From contig NZ_CP100351.1 of the NCBI RefSeq assembly GCF_024204645.1, positions 124,001 to 188,000 on the forward strand: a stretch of DNA of 64,000 bases, in the 5' to 3' direction. A program made the translations under genes and the position numbers. The notes under the pieces are model-generated. The model saw nothing but the letters and a program-made list of their open reading frames with translations, was not told the origin of the DNA and did no database searches. Numbering within the stretch: position 1 is the first letter of the stretch; every line of letters starts with the position of its first letter. This stretch comes from Desulfomicrobium sp. ZS1 (lineage in GTDB: Bacteria > Desulfobacterota > Desulfovibrionia > Desulfovibrionales > Desulfomicrobiaceae). Shown in pieces: positions 27,270 to 35,908 of this stretch.

Positions 27270-28544
27270 CTAGCGCAGCAGATCAGGCAGGATGGTGATG
27301 ATGCGCGGGAAGAAGGTCAGCAGGAGCAGGCTCGCCAGCAGCGCGTAGAGATAGGGCAGGGAGGCTTTCATAACTTTTTCCAGGGGCACCTTGGTGATGG
27401 CGCTGGCCACGAAGAGATCCAGGCCCACGGGCGGCGTGATGCAGCCGATGGCCAGGTTGCAGACCATAAGCACGCCGAAGAAGAGCGGATCGATGCCCAG
27501 GCTCTTGGCCACCGGTAGGAAGATGGGGGTCAGGATGACCACGGCGGCCGAGGCGTTGACCATGGTTCCGATGAACAGCAACAGCACGTTCATGGCCAGC
27601 AGGAAAAGGAGCGGCGATGAGGTCAGGCTGGCTACGAAGGCTCCGACGTGGTGGGGAATCTGGAGGTTGGTCAGGAGCCAGCCGAAGACGTTGGCCGCGC
27701 CGACCAGGAACATGATGATCGTCGTGCCGATGACGGCCTGGAAGATGATCTTGGGGAAATCCTTGAATTTGAGTTCCTTGTAGATGAACATGCCGACGAA
27801 GATGCCGTACACGGCGGCCACGGCCGCGGCTTCGGTCGGGGTGAAGATGCCGCCGTAGATGCCACCGATGATGATGACCGGGGTCATGAGGGCGAAGAAG
27901 GAGTCTTTGAACGAGGTCCACAGGGCCGGCACGGAAAACGTTCCTTCGGCCTTGATCCCGTTCTTTTTGGCCAGGTACCAGCTGACCAGCATCATGGACA
28001 GCCCCATGAGGATGCCGGGCAGGAACCCGCCCACGAAGAGATCGCCGATGGAGGTGTCGGCGATGACGCCGTACACGACCAGAGTGATGGACGGTGGGAT
28101 GACGATGCCCACGGTGCCGCCAGCGGCGACGATGCCCGTGGCCCATTCCCGGGTGTAGCCCTTCTTTTCCATCTCATTGACCATGGTCGAGCCCAGGGCG
28201 GCGGTGGTGGCCGCAGAGGAGCCGGAGATGGCGGCGAAGAACATGCCTGACACGGCCACGGCCTGGGCCAGGCCGCCAGTGAACGATCCGACCAGGGCCT
28301 GGGAAAAATTGACCAGTCGTCCGGTCACGCCGCCTGCGGACATGAAGGCCCCGGCGAGCATGAAGAAGGGCACGGCCATGAAGGAAAAGGAATCGATGCC
28401 CGCGTACATCATCTGGGAAACCATGACGAGAGGCATGTTCATGAAAAAGTGGAGGATGGTCGCGGCGGCCAGGCAGAGGGCGAAGGCCACGGGCACGCCG
28501 AGCGCGGTCAGGCCAAGAAAGACGAAGAGGAGTACGAATTCCAT
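27270..28544 (-). CDS. dctM: TRAP transporter large permease (DctM-type)
   Basis: 424-aa polytopic membrane protein of the DctM family, the main translocation subunit of tripartite ATP-independent periplasmic transporters, which import carboxylates using Na+ gradients. Typical sequence includes AGAFMSAGGVTGRLVNF, AISGSSAATTAALGSTMVNEM and PPSITLVVYG. The dctQ stop lies two bases upstream of its ATG, so dctQ and dctM are coupled. Confidence 0.95.
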   Translation of the reverse strand: MEFVLLFVFLGLTALGVPVAFALCLAAATILHFFMNMPLVMVSQMMYAGIDSFSFMAVPFFMLAGAFMSAGGVTGRLVNFSQALVGSFTGGLAQAVAVSGMFFAAISGSSAATTAALGSTMVNEMEKKGYTREWATGIVAAGGTVGIVIPPSITLVVYGVIADTSIGDLFVGGFLPGILMGLSMMLVSWYLAKKNGIKAEGTFSVPALWTSFKDSFFALMTPVIIIGGIYGGIFTPTEAAAVAAVYGIFVGMFIYKELKFKDFPKIIFQAVIGTTIIMFLVGAANVFGWLLTNLQIPHHVGAFVASLTSSPLLFLLAMNVLLLFIGTMVNASAAVVILTPIFLPVAKSLGIDPLFFGVLMVCNLAIGCITPPVGLDLFVASAITKVPLEKVMKASLPYLYALLASLLLLTFFPRIITILPDLLR

Positions 28545-28546
28545 GG

Positions 28547-29041
28547 CTAGACCTCCTGCCCTGTTTTGCGGCCTGTCAGGGCGTTGAAGATGCGCGTGGT
28601 TTCCCGGAACAGATACAGAAGCATGAGGATGCTGCTCACGGGGATGATCGCGTAGACCCAGCTCATGGGGATATCAAGGCCCGGAGCACGCTGGAAGGTC
28701 ATGATGGACGTCATTTTCCAGCCCTGGGTCAGGAGCAGGATGATAAAGACGTAGCCGGCCAGGTTGATGATGATGTCCAGGGCTGTGCCGAATTTGGTGC
28801 CTTTGAACTTGTCGGGCAGGAACTGCACCGCAAGATGCCCGCTCTCACCCATGATCAGGGCCGAGCCCAGAAATACCACCCAGACAAAGAGGAACCGGGC
28901 CAGCTCCTCGGACCATTCCGGGGTGTATCCGAAGGAATAGCGCGTCACGACCTGGGCAAAGATGACTATCAGCATGACTGACATGGCGGCTACGGAAAAT
29001 CCGTAGAGAACCGTCCGCACGCCCTTGAGTAACTTGTCCAT
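28547..29041 (-). CDS. dctQ: TRAP transporter small permease (DctQ-type)
   Basis: 164-aa membrane protein with four predicted TM segments and the DctQ signature around EWSEELARFLFVWVVFLGSAL. It stabilises or couples the DctM subunit and the periplasmic receptor. It lies between dctP and dctM. Confidence 0.93.
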   Translation of the reverse strand: MDKLLKGVRTVLYGFSVAAMSVMLIVIFAQVVTRYSFGYTPEWSEELARFLFVWVVFLGSALIMGESGHLAVQFLPDKFKGTKFGTALDIIINLAGYVFIILLLTQGWKMTSIMTFQRAPGLDIPMSWVYAIIPVSSILMLLYLFRETTRIFNALTGRKTGQEV

Positions 29042-29094
29042 GGAATTCTCCTGCAGTGTCTTGAAGTGGCGGGTAGGCTGACCCGCGTTACGTG

Positions 29095-29130
29095 AAAGCC
29101 TCGTCCCGGCGAACCGGAACGAGGCTTTTT
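29095..29130 (-). promoter_or_regulatory. Intercistronic stem-loop between dctP and dctQ
   Basis: Long hairpin: AAAGCCTCGT (29095-29104) pairs with ACGAGGCTTT (29119-29128), with an inner CCGG/CCGG stem and CGAA loop. On the transcribed minus strand it follows the dctP stop by a few bases and has only a short T-tract. It therefore looks more like a partial terminator or mRNA-stabilising hairpin that lets the receptor be made in excess of the permeases. Confidence 0.65.
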
Positions 29131-29135
29131 GCTCA

Positions 29136-30107
29136 TTATTTGCTTAAAGACAGGATCTTGTCGATGTTGTCCTGACCGACAGTGGGAGCGAATTCCTTCC
29201 ACACGGGCTGGGTCGCTTCCATGAACGGGGCGCGGTCGACTTCGAGGACCTCGATCTTGCCGGTGGCCTTGATCTTGTCCCAGTATGCGTTGTCCTCGTT
29301 GGTGGACAGCTCACGCTGCCAGGCGATGGCCTCGGTGGCGGCTTCCTGGATGATGGCTTTCTGCGCGTCGGAAAGCTTGCTCCAGGTGATCATGGAGATG
29401 AGCACCGGTTCCGGGGCATAGGCGTGGGCGGTCATGGATGCGTACTTCTGCACTTCGAAGAAGCGCTTGGTGTAGATGTGGGCGCTGGGATTCTCCTGGC
29501 CGTCAACCGTACCCTGCTGCATGGCGGAGTAGAGTTCGCCAAAGGCCATGGGCGTGGGGGAACCGCCCAGCGATTTGATGGTCTCGATGTAGATCTTGTT
29601 GGACATGACCCGGATCTTGAGGCCGGCCATGTCGGCCGGGGCCTTGACCGGACGGACGTTGTTGGTCAGGTGGCGGATGCCGTTCTCCATGAAGCCGAGC
29701 AGCTTCATGCCCTTGGGCTCAAGCTCCTTGCCCAGCTCCATGCCCACCGTGTCCAAGGATTTGTAGGCATGGGCGCGGTCCTTGAAGAGGAAGGGCAGGT
29801 CAAAAATGGACATCTTGGGCTGAAACTGGCCCAGGTCGGCGGTGCCGGTCAGGACCATGTCGATGGTGCCGTAAATGAGGCCTTCGGTCATGTCCTTCTG
29901 GCTGCCGAGCTGCGAGGACGGGAAGACCTGGACTTCCATGTCTCCGCCGGATTTTTCTCCGACCAACTTGGCGAAATAGTCGGCACCCTTGGCGTAGGGG
30001 TGGCTCACTTCGGCGATGTGGCCGAGTTTGAGCACGGTTTTGGCGAAAGCGGGCATGCTGAGGGCAACGGCCACGAGAATGACTGCACACATGAAGAAAC
30101 GTTTCAT
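29136..30107 (-). CDS. dctP: TRAP transporter periplasmic substrate-binding protein (DctP-type)
   Basis: 323-aa receptor with a signal peptide (MKRFFMCAVILVAVALSMPAF-type, cleavage after AFA). The mature DctP fold shows LKLGHIAEVSHPYAKGADYFA, the SSQLGSQKDMTEGL block, the carboxylate-binding Arg region LKIRVMSNKIYIETIKSLGG, and YSAMQQGTVDGQENP. The start at 30107 has AGGAGG directly upstream; the longer frame to 30164 lacks a signal peptide. The ligand is probably a C4-dicarboxylate or similar acid. Confidence 0.95.
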   Translation of the reverse strand: MKRFFMCAVILVAVALSMPAFAKTVLKLGHIAEVSHPYAKGADYFAKLVGEKSGGDMEVQVFPSSQLGSQKDMTEGLIYGTIDMVLTGTADLGQFQPKMSIFDLPFLFKDRAHAYKSLDTVGMELGKELEPKGMKLLGFMENGIRHLTNNVRPVKAPADMAGLKIRVMSNKIYIETIKSLGGSPTPMAFGELYSAMQQGTVDGQENPSAHIYTKRFFEVQKYASMTAHAYAPEPVLISMITWSKLSDAQKAIIQEAATEAIAWQRELSTNEDNAYWDKIKATGKIEVLEVDRAPFMEATQPVWKEFAPTVGQDNIDKILSLSK

Positions 30108-30307
30108 GACTCCTCCTGCAACGGATCGTAATGGGGCGCGGATGCGCCGGGGACTGGACCTCAAGTTTTGTAGGAGGAGAATATGTTGGCGCGAGAAAAA
30201 AATATTGTTTGGAACGTAAAAACAGAAAGCGGCATTTTGAGAATTTTGTGCATTCTGTTCACGGGCCGGGAGCGCGAGATCGGACAGCCCGTGGTGCGGG
30301 AACGCGG

Positions 30308-30991
30308 TCAGCGACTGAAGTACCGGCGTTCGGGCCTGCCTACGCTGCCGTAAACCACGTCGGCATAGAGCGTGCCTTCGGAGATGAGGTATTCGAGATA
30401 GCGGCGGGATGTGGAGCGGCTGATGCCGATCAGTTCAGCCACGTCTTCGGCGCTGCGGCCCGAAGCGTCAGCCTGGTTTTCAAAGACGGCGCGCACCTTG
30501 GCCAGGGTCAGCCCGTCGATTCCCTTGGGTAGACAGTTCGACGGACAGGCGCGCGAAGCGGCGGGATGGAGTAGCGTGTCCACGTCATGCTGTTCAATGG
30601 CGTTGCCTCCGCGCAACCGCTCACGGTAGGCGCAGAATTTGGTCAGGCATTCGTGAAAACGCTCCGCCGTGACGGGTTTTATGAGGTAGTCAAACACCCC
30701 GCCGCGCAAGGCTTCCTTCAGGGGACCCATTTCCCGGGCCGCGGTGATGAGGATGACGTCGATCTCCAGGTCCCTGGACCGGATTTCGCGCAGCAGGTCC
30801 GTGCCCGGCCCTTCGGGGAAATACAGGTCCAGCAGGATGAGGTGGGGCTCCAGGGCCAGGACCATGTCCCGGGCGTCGTCCAACCGGTGTGCGATGCCAA
30901 CCACGTTGCAGCCCGCGACCCGCTCGGTGAACCTGCGGTGCAGGTCCGCGATGCGTACATCGTCCTCGACAATAAGTACTCTGGTAAGCAT
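30308..30991 (-). CDS. CitB/DcuR-family response regulator
   Basis: 227-aa regulator. The receiver domain has phospho-acceptor D55 (LILLDLYFPEG), T83 region and K105 (LIKP). The C-terminal winged/HTH domain (SAEDVAELIGISRSTSRRYLEYL) is of the CitB/DpiA/DcuR type. It pairs with the sensor encoded just upstream, and the TRAP operon starts 200 bases downstream on the same strand, making that operon the likely target. The 200-bp gap (30108-30307) contains AT-rich DNA suitable for this family's binding sites, but I cannot define an operator. Confidence 0.92.
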   Translation of the reverse strand: MLTRVLIVEDDVRIADLHRRFTERVAGCNVVGIAHRLDDARDMVLALEPHLILLDLYFPEGPGTDLLREIRSRDLEIDVILITAAREMGPLKEALRGGVFDYLIKPVTAERFHECLTKFCAYRERLRGGNAIEQHDVDTLLHPAASRACPSNCLPKGIDGLTLAKVRAVFENQADASGRSAEDVAELIGISRSTSRRYLEYLISEGTLYADVVYGSVGRPERRYFSR

Positions 30992-30993
30992 GC

Positions 30994-32610
30994 CTACTCC
31001 TTGGGAATGACCACGGTGAACAGTGCCCCGCCCAAACCGCTGCGGGTGATCATGATCTGCCCGCCCAGTTCGTCCAGGCGCTGGCGCACAAGATACAGGC
31101 CCACCCCTCGCCGTCCCTGGCCCTTGGACGAAACGCCTTTTTCAAAGATGCGATCCAGTTGGTCCACGGCCACCCCCAGTCCTGCGTCTTCGATTTCAAA
31201 AACGATGTCGTTGCCAAGGTCCGTAAAGGACATCTCCACATTACGCGAAGCGGGCGGCTGGTGCACGACGGCTTCAAAGGCATTGTCCAGGAGGTTGCCG
31301 ATGATGGTCACGATTTTTTCCTGGCTGACCCATTTTGGCACATCGGACATGGTGCTGTCACGGTCGATGGAGAAATTCACGCGCAACTCCTTGGCCCGGT
31401 TGTACTTGCCGAGGATGATGGCGGCAATGACCGGATGCGGGATGGCCTCACTCAGGAAGCGAATGAATTCCTCGTATCCCGATGATTCGGTGACCACCAG
31501 ATCGAGCGCCTCGCGGTAGGCTTCGATCTGGATGAGCCCGGCGATGGTGTGCAGCTTGTTGGAGTATTCATGGGTCTGCACGCGCAGCAGTTCGGAGTAT
31601 TCCTGCACCCTCGACAGCTCCGCCGCCAGAAGGTCCAGTTCGTCCTTGCGTCGGAAGCTGGCCACGACTCCGTGTATTTTTTGGTCCTGGAAGACGGGCA
31701 CGATGTTGAAGATGAGTTCCTGGCCATTGACTGTCCGCTCCTGATCAAATTCGGACTGGCCGGTCAGCAGGACCTGTTCCAGCCCTGCTTCCGGGATGAC
31801 GCTGGCCACGGGTTTGTCCGAAAAACGCTCATCGAGACTGAGGCCCGCATAGCGCCTAGCCGCCTGATTGGCCACGCGGATATTGGCCTGATGGTCAATG
31901 GCGATGACTCCTTCGCGGATGGTTTGCAGCACGGCGACGCGTTCCAGATACAGATTGGTGATTTCGGAAGGTTCAAGGCCCAGGGTCAGTTTTTTGAGCC
32001 GGCCGGCAATGACGACGGCACTGAAGATTCCGATCACGCTCATGCCGATGATGTAGGCGAGCGGCTTGTCCAGGTGCGCCGAGATGGATTGATGGATGCT
32101 TTCGGAGAGATACCCGACGGAAACAAAGCCGATGATGGCGTCCTCGGCGTCAAAGATCGGCGTCATGCCCCGCAGGGACCGGCCGAGGGTGCCCTCCGCC
32201 TCGGAGATGTATGATTTGCCTTCCAGCAGGGCCGGTCCGGTGTCTCCGCCGACAAAGGTCTGCCCAATGCGCTCCGGCACCGGGTGGGAGTAGCGCCTTT
32301 CCGCGTGGTCGCCGATGACCACGAAAGATGCGCCGGTCTGGGCGCGGATGGTTTCGGCCAGCGTCTGTATTTCTCCGAACGGGTCGCCCGCCTGTAAAGC
32401 TTCCCGGATGCTCGGAATCTGGGCGATGGTTTTGGCTGTCTGCAAGGCCGTCTGGCCGATTTGCTCATGCAGCATGTCCTCGGCCAGTTCGGAGATGACG
32501 TGCCAGCTGACGGCAATCTGAATGACGACCAGAGCCAGCACCATGTGGATCAGGTGGGCCTGGATGGTGGCGGGCCGTAACCGGCGGATTATGTGGGGCC
32601 AGGATCGCAT
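30994..32610 (-). CDS. CitA/DcuS-type sensor histidine kinase
   Basis: 538-aa membrane sensor. TM1 is near the N-terminus (LIHMVLALVVIQIAVSW). A periplasmic sCache/PAS-like ligand domain follows, with the motif FVVIGDHAERRYSHPVPERIGQ typical of citrate, malate or fumarate sensors. TM2 is around residue 180 (YIIGMSVIGIFSAVVIA), then a cytoplasmic PAS domain (GVIAIDHQANIRVANQAA). The kinase has a CitA-type H-box (LRVQTHEYSNKLHTIAGLI) and an N-box GNLLDNAFEAV. The start at 32610 has GGAGGAAA upstream; the longer frame to 32658 lacks a ribosome-binding site. It is presumed to sense the TRAP substrate. Confidence 0.93.
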   Translation of the reverse strand: MRSWPHIIRRLRPATIQAHLIHMVLALVVIQIAVSWHVISELAEDMLHEQIGQTALQTAKTIAQIPSIREALQAGDPFGEIQTLAETIRAQTGASFVVIGDHAERRYSHPVPERIGQTFVGGDTGPALLEGKSYISEAEGTLGRSLRGMTPIFDAEDAIIGFVSVGYLSESIHQSISAHLDKPLAYIIGMSVIGIFSAVVIAGRLKKLTLGLEPSEITNLYLERVAVLQTIREGVIAIDHQANIRVANQAARRYAGLSLDERFSDKPVASVIPEAGLEQVLLTGQSEFDQERTVNGQELIFNIVPVFQDQKIHGVVASFRRKDELDLLAAELSRVQEYSELLRVQTHEYSNKLHTIAGLIQIEAYREALDLVVTESSGYEEFIRFLSEAIPHPVIAAIILGKYNRAKELRVNFSIDRDSTMSDVPKWVSQEKIVTIIGNLLDNAFEAVVHQPPASRNVEMSFTDLGNDIVFEIEDAGLGVAVDQLDRIFEKGVSSKGQGRRGVGLYLVRQRLDELGGQIMITRSGLGGALFTVVIPKE

Positions 32611-32868
32611 GTAGTTTCCTCCGCGTGCGTCATAGTCATCGCGGATTGTGGTTGTCATGGCAAGGCTTGCCTTCCGGGCGGATCCTGTGACGGACGGGGA
32701 GGACCCTGTTGTCGTTATCCGGCCTGATCGTCTGGATCGAGAAAATTAATACATGCCTCTTGCCAGAATATCGGGTGACATTAAGGGATCAATAATAGTT
32801 TTCATTGACGATAATTGATTTTAGCGTATGTGGTAATTTAAACATCAATCTCTTTATGGGAGGTAGCT

Positions 32869-33249
32869 ATGGTAAACATGGATTATCCAGGACCCTGTTT
32901 TTCGTGTTCCGCTATTGAGAATTGTGCGACTGAAGAAGCGAAAAAGTTAGCTGTAAAAGGCTATTGCAAGGGTGTTGAACGTGAACTTAATGCGTGGAAA
33001 GCGACTCTTTATGACGTAATGGTCGGTTTCCTGGACCTTGGGGACAAGGATAGGGGTGCATTGGTTGATACTGTTGCCGAAATAAAGGCTCTGGTACGCG
33101 AGATTGAAACAAAAACAGCCCAGCTTGAAGCGGAGTGCCCACTGGAGATGGAGCCGGTCGAGAAAGATTTCGGTGACAAGATGGGCAAGCTCCGCGTGCA
33201 CTACACCAAGGCCATGGAAGTGATCGGCGCCGGCTCTTTCGGAGGCTGA
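32869..33249 (+). CDS. Hypothetical protein with N-terminal four-Cys motif
   Basis: 126-aa protein I do not recognise. Near its N-terminus it has C10-x2-C13-x5-C19-x13-C33, a spacing suited to binding zinc, haem-free iron or an Fe-S cluster. The rest is helical and charged (DLGDKDRGALVDTVAEIKALVREIETKTAQLEAE) and may form a coiled coil. There is no signal peptide or TM segment. GGGAGG stands 7 bases before the ATG. It is monocistronic, with AT-rich DNA upstream (32740-32860) containing TTGACG at 32806-32811 as a possible -35. Confidence 0.7.
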   Translation: MVNMDYPGPCFSCSAIENCATEEAKKLAVKGYCKGVERELNAWKATLYDVMVGFLDLGDKDRGALVDTVAEIKALVREIETKTAQLEAECPLEMEPVEKDFGDKMGKLRVHYTKAMEVIGAGSFGG

Positions 33250-33391
33250 GGAGAGTCCCTGCTACTTAATAATGAAATGATTGCGCCCGGTGTTTATCGC
33301 CGGGCGTTTTTGTTCCTGTGGTCCGTCGGCAAACGGGCGTTTCGGCAGGGCAAGGGAAGGCTCCGCGTGCACTCATGAGGGAGGTATGGTC

Positions 33392-33799
33392 ATGAATCCT
33401 TTTTTTTGGATCAAGCTCTATCTGTTCACCATCCCTGTCTTCTTTGCCATTGACATGGTCTGGCTCGGGTTTGTGGCCAGAAATTTCTACAAAACCAACC
33501 TGCATCATCTCTTGAGCCCTGAGGTCAACTGGCCTGCGGCGTTCGCCTTCTATTTCATATATATCGCCGGAATCCTTATTTTTGCCGTCCGCCCAGGTCT
33601 GGAAGCGCAGTCGCTGGTCCGGGCTTGCCTGTTCGGCGCTCTTTTCGGCTTTTTCACATACGCGACCTATGACCTGACCAACCTCGCAACCTTGCGGGAT
33701 TGGCCGGTGGCGGTCGTTGTCGTCGATATCGCGTGGGGCACGGTCCTGTGCACCCTGGTCGCCGCAGGCAGCTACCTCATAGGCGCGCGGCTGAACTGA
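33392..33799 (+). CDS. DUF2177 membrane protein
   Basis: 135-aa protein of the DUF2177 family with four predicted membrane helices and conserved FFAIDMVWLGFVARNFY and TYATYDLTNLATL motifs. The start at 33392 is favoured because GGGAGG lies 7 bases upstream; the ATG at 33386 would sit on the ribosome-binding site. It is the first gene of a five-gene operon that appears to modify membrane lipids. Its function is unknown. Confidence 0.85.
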   Translation: MNPFFWIKLYLFTIPVFFAIDMVWLGFVARNFYKTNLHHLLSPEVNWPAAFAFYFIYIAGILIFAVRPGLEAQSLVRACLFGALFGFFTYATYDLTNLATLRDWPVAVVVVDIAWGTVLCTLVAAGSYLIGARLN

Positions 33800-33821
33800 A
33801 ACTTCAAGGAGGTCCAGGTCC

Positions 33822-34637
33822 ATGACCGTCGTAATGCTCGGTGCGGCCGTGGCATTGCTTTTGGCCATGAACGCCATGTTCGTCATCGGGACGCGCGCTG
33901 GCGACAACAGCCTCATCGATATTGCCTATGGCCCGGCCTTTGTGCTGGCCTGCCTCGGAGCCTGGCTTGCGGGTGGAGCAGAGATGCATTTCAGGCCGCT
34001 GCTGATGCTCTGTCTGCTGTGTGTCTGGGCCGTGCGGCTGGGGCTGCATATCGGCCTGCGGCACCGGGGGCGCGGCGAGGACTTTCGCTACCGGAATTTC
34101 CGACAGGAGTGGGGAGAGACCTTTGTTTGGCGTAGTTTCCTGCAAGTTTACATGCTGCAGGGGCTGGTCGTGTTTCTGGTCGCCATGCCTGTTCTGCTGG
34201 CCATTTCCTGGCCCGGGCCCGGATTGGTCTGGACCGATATTCTGGGCACGGCACTCTTTGCAGTCGGTTTTCTGTTCGAGGCCGTAGGTGACTGGCAACT
34301 CGTCCGTTTCAAGCAGGGTCCGGACAGCAAGGGACGCATCATGACCACCGGGCTTTGGCGTTATACCCGCCATCCCAACTATTTTGGAGAAGCGTTGCTG
34401 TGGTGGGGTTTTTTCTTTCTTGGTCTTGGCTCCGAGCATGGCTGGTATGGCCTTGTAAGCCCCGTGCTCATCGGATTTTTGCTTTTAAAAGTCTCTGGCA
34501 TCCCCATGCTTGAAGAGAAGTACAGGGGGCAACCCGAGTTCGAGTCCTATAAAAAAGTCACCAGCGCTTTTTTTCCCTGGCCCCCGCGTAATTCAGAAGC
34601 CCGCCCCGCAGGCGGCGACGATACGGATCTTGCATGA
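33822..34637 (+). CDS. DUF1295 (steroid 5-alpha-reductase-like) membrane protein
   Basis: 271-aa polytopic membrane protein. The C-terminal signature GLWRYTRHPNYFGEALLWWGFF is that of the isoprenylcysteine methyltransferase / steroid 5-alpha-reductase superfamily, whose members reduce or methylate lipids using NADPH or SAM. Its stop overlaps the next start by 4 bases (ATGA). It is probably an enzyme on a membrane lipid; the substrate is unknown. Confidence 0.88.
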   Translation: MTVVMLGAAVALLLAMNAMFVIGTRAGDNSLIDIAYGPAFVLACLGAWLAGGAEMHFRPLLMLCLLCVWAVRLGLHIGLRHRGRGEDFRYRNFRQEWGETFVWRSFLQVYMLQGLVVFLVAMPVLLAISWPGPGLVWTDILGTALFAVGFLFEAVGDWQLVRFKQGPDSKGRIMTTGLWRYTRHPNYFGEALLWWGFFFLGLGSEHGWYGLVSPVLIGFLLLKVSGIPMLEEKYRGQPEFESYKKVTSAFFPWPPRNSEARPAGGDDTDLA

Positions 34638-35908
34638 AAGAAAACAGGACTGACGCCAAAAAGACAGTGGCCGTCATTGGCGGGGGCGTGGCCGGGATTG
34701 TGGCAGCGCATCTCCTGCAAGACACCCGCGAGGTGACCATCTTCGAGAAGAAGAATTATCTGGGTGGTCACACCCATTCCGTCTCCGTACCGGACGGTCC
34801 GGACGAGGGGACGCCTGTGGACACGGGCTTCATCGTCTTCAATGAAGCTACGTACCCGCTTTTCATCGAATTCTTGCAAGAGCTCGAAGTCCCGTCCCGG
34901 GAAACACAGATGTCGTTCGGATTCCATTGCGAGCGCACAGGGCTGACCTATGCCGGTACGGATCTGGCCGGGCTTTTCGCCCAGCGATCCAATTTGTTTT
35001 CGGCGCGCTATTACCGTTTTCTGGTCGAGATTGCCCGTTTTTGCCGTCAGGGCAAGGCGGATCTCAAGGACGGACAGGAACTTGGCACCCTGGACGATTA
35101 CCTGCTCCGTCATCGCTTTTCGCCCTTCATGGTCGAGAACTACCTCTTGCCCATGGCCGCAGCCATCTGGTCGACTCCGGCCGGTCGGGTAGGGCAGTTC
35201 CCAGCTCTTTCCTTTCTACGTTTCTTCAATAATCACGGACTTCTTTCCCTTCTTGACCGTCCGCGCTGGAGAACGGTTTCCGGCGGAAGTTCCCGCTATG
35301 TCCGGGCATTTTTGCGTCGTTTTCGCGGAACGGTCAGATGTGATGCTCCCATTGCCAGGGTTATGCGTACCGCTGCGGGGGTGAGTGTCGAGATTGTTGG
35401 GGAACAGCCCCGTATTTTTGACGATGTCTTCATAGCGGCCCATGCCGATCAGGCTCTGCGCCTTTTGGGCGATCCTTCACCCGAGGAGTCGAGGCTTCTC
35501 GGGGCGTGGCGTTACGAGGAGAATACAACGGTCCTGCACACGGATGTCTCGGTTTTGCCTCCAGCACCCAAAGCCTGGGCCTGCTGGAATTTTCGCCGGG
35601 AGGCTGAGGCGCAATCGCGGGTCTTTGTCACCTACGCCATGAATCTTCTTCAGGGTCTGGCCGCACGGAAACAGTATATGGTGACCCTCAACCGGCCTAG
35701 CCCTCATGATGAGTCCCAGGTTCTGGCAAGTCTGGTCTATCATCATCCGGTCTACACCAGGGAATCCATGGCTACCCAGAGCGTGCTTTCGTCCCTGAAC
35801 GGACGCCGGAACACCTATTTTTGCGGCAGCTATTTCGGTTTCGGATTCCACGAGGACGCGGTCCGCTCCAGTCACAATGCCGTGGAACAATTCAGGAGGA
35901 ATGGATGA
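34634..35908 (+). CDS. FAD-dependent amine-oxidase-like oxidoreductase (COG2907 type)
   Basis: 424-aa flavoprotein. The N-terminal dinucleotide-binding motif is VAVIGGGVAGIVAAHLL, followed by GGHTHSV (the NAD(P)-binding Rossmann-like/amine-oxidase signature) and the C-terminal FAD contact YFCGSYFGFGFHEDAV. COG2907 members are regularly encoded beside DUF1365 and CFA-synthase genes (known genomic association, recalled). It probably oxidises or desaturates an acyl chain. Its end overlaps the next gene's start (35905) by 4 bases. Confidence 0.88.
   Translation: MKENRTDAKKTVAVIGGGVAGIVAAHLLQDTREVTIFEKKNYLGGHTHSVSVPDGPDEGTPVDTGFIVFNEATYPLFIEFLQELEVPSRETQMSFGFHCERTGLTYAGTDLAGLFAQRSNLFSARYYRFLVEIARFCRQGKADLKDGQELGTLDDYLLRHRFSPFMVENYLLPMAAAIWSTPAGRVGQFPALSFLRFFNNHGLLSLLDRPRWRTVSGGSSRYVRAFLRRFRGTVRCDAPIARVMRTAAGVSVEIVGEQPRIFDDVFIAAHADQALRLLGDPSPEESRLLGAWRYEENTTVLHTDVSVLPPAPKAWACWNFRREAEAQSRVFVTYAMNLLQGLAARKQYMVTLNRPSPHDESQVLASLVYHHPVYTRESMATQSVLSSLNGRRNTYFCGSYFGFGFHEDAVRSSHNAVEQFRRNG

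Noticed and set aside
34525-34545. tRNA T-arm-like string (GTTCGAGTCC)
   Set aside because: It lies within the DUF1295 gene and no acceptor, D or anticodon arm can be formed around it.
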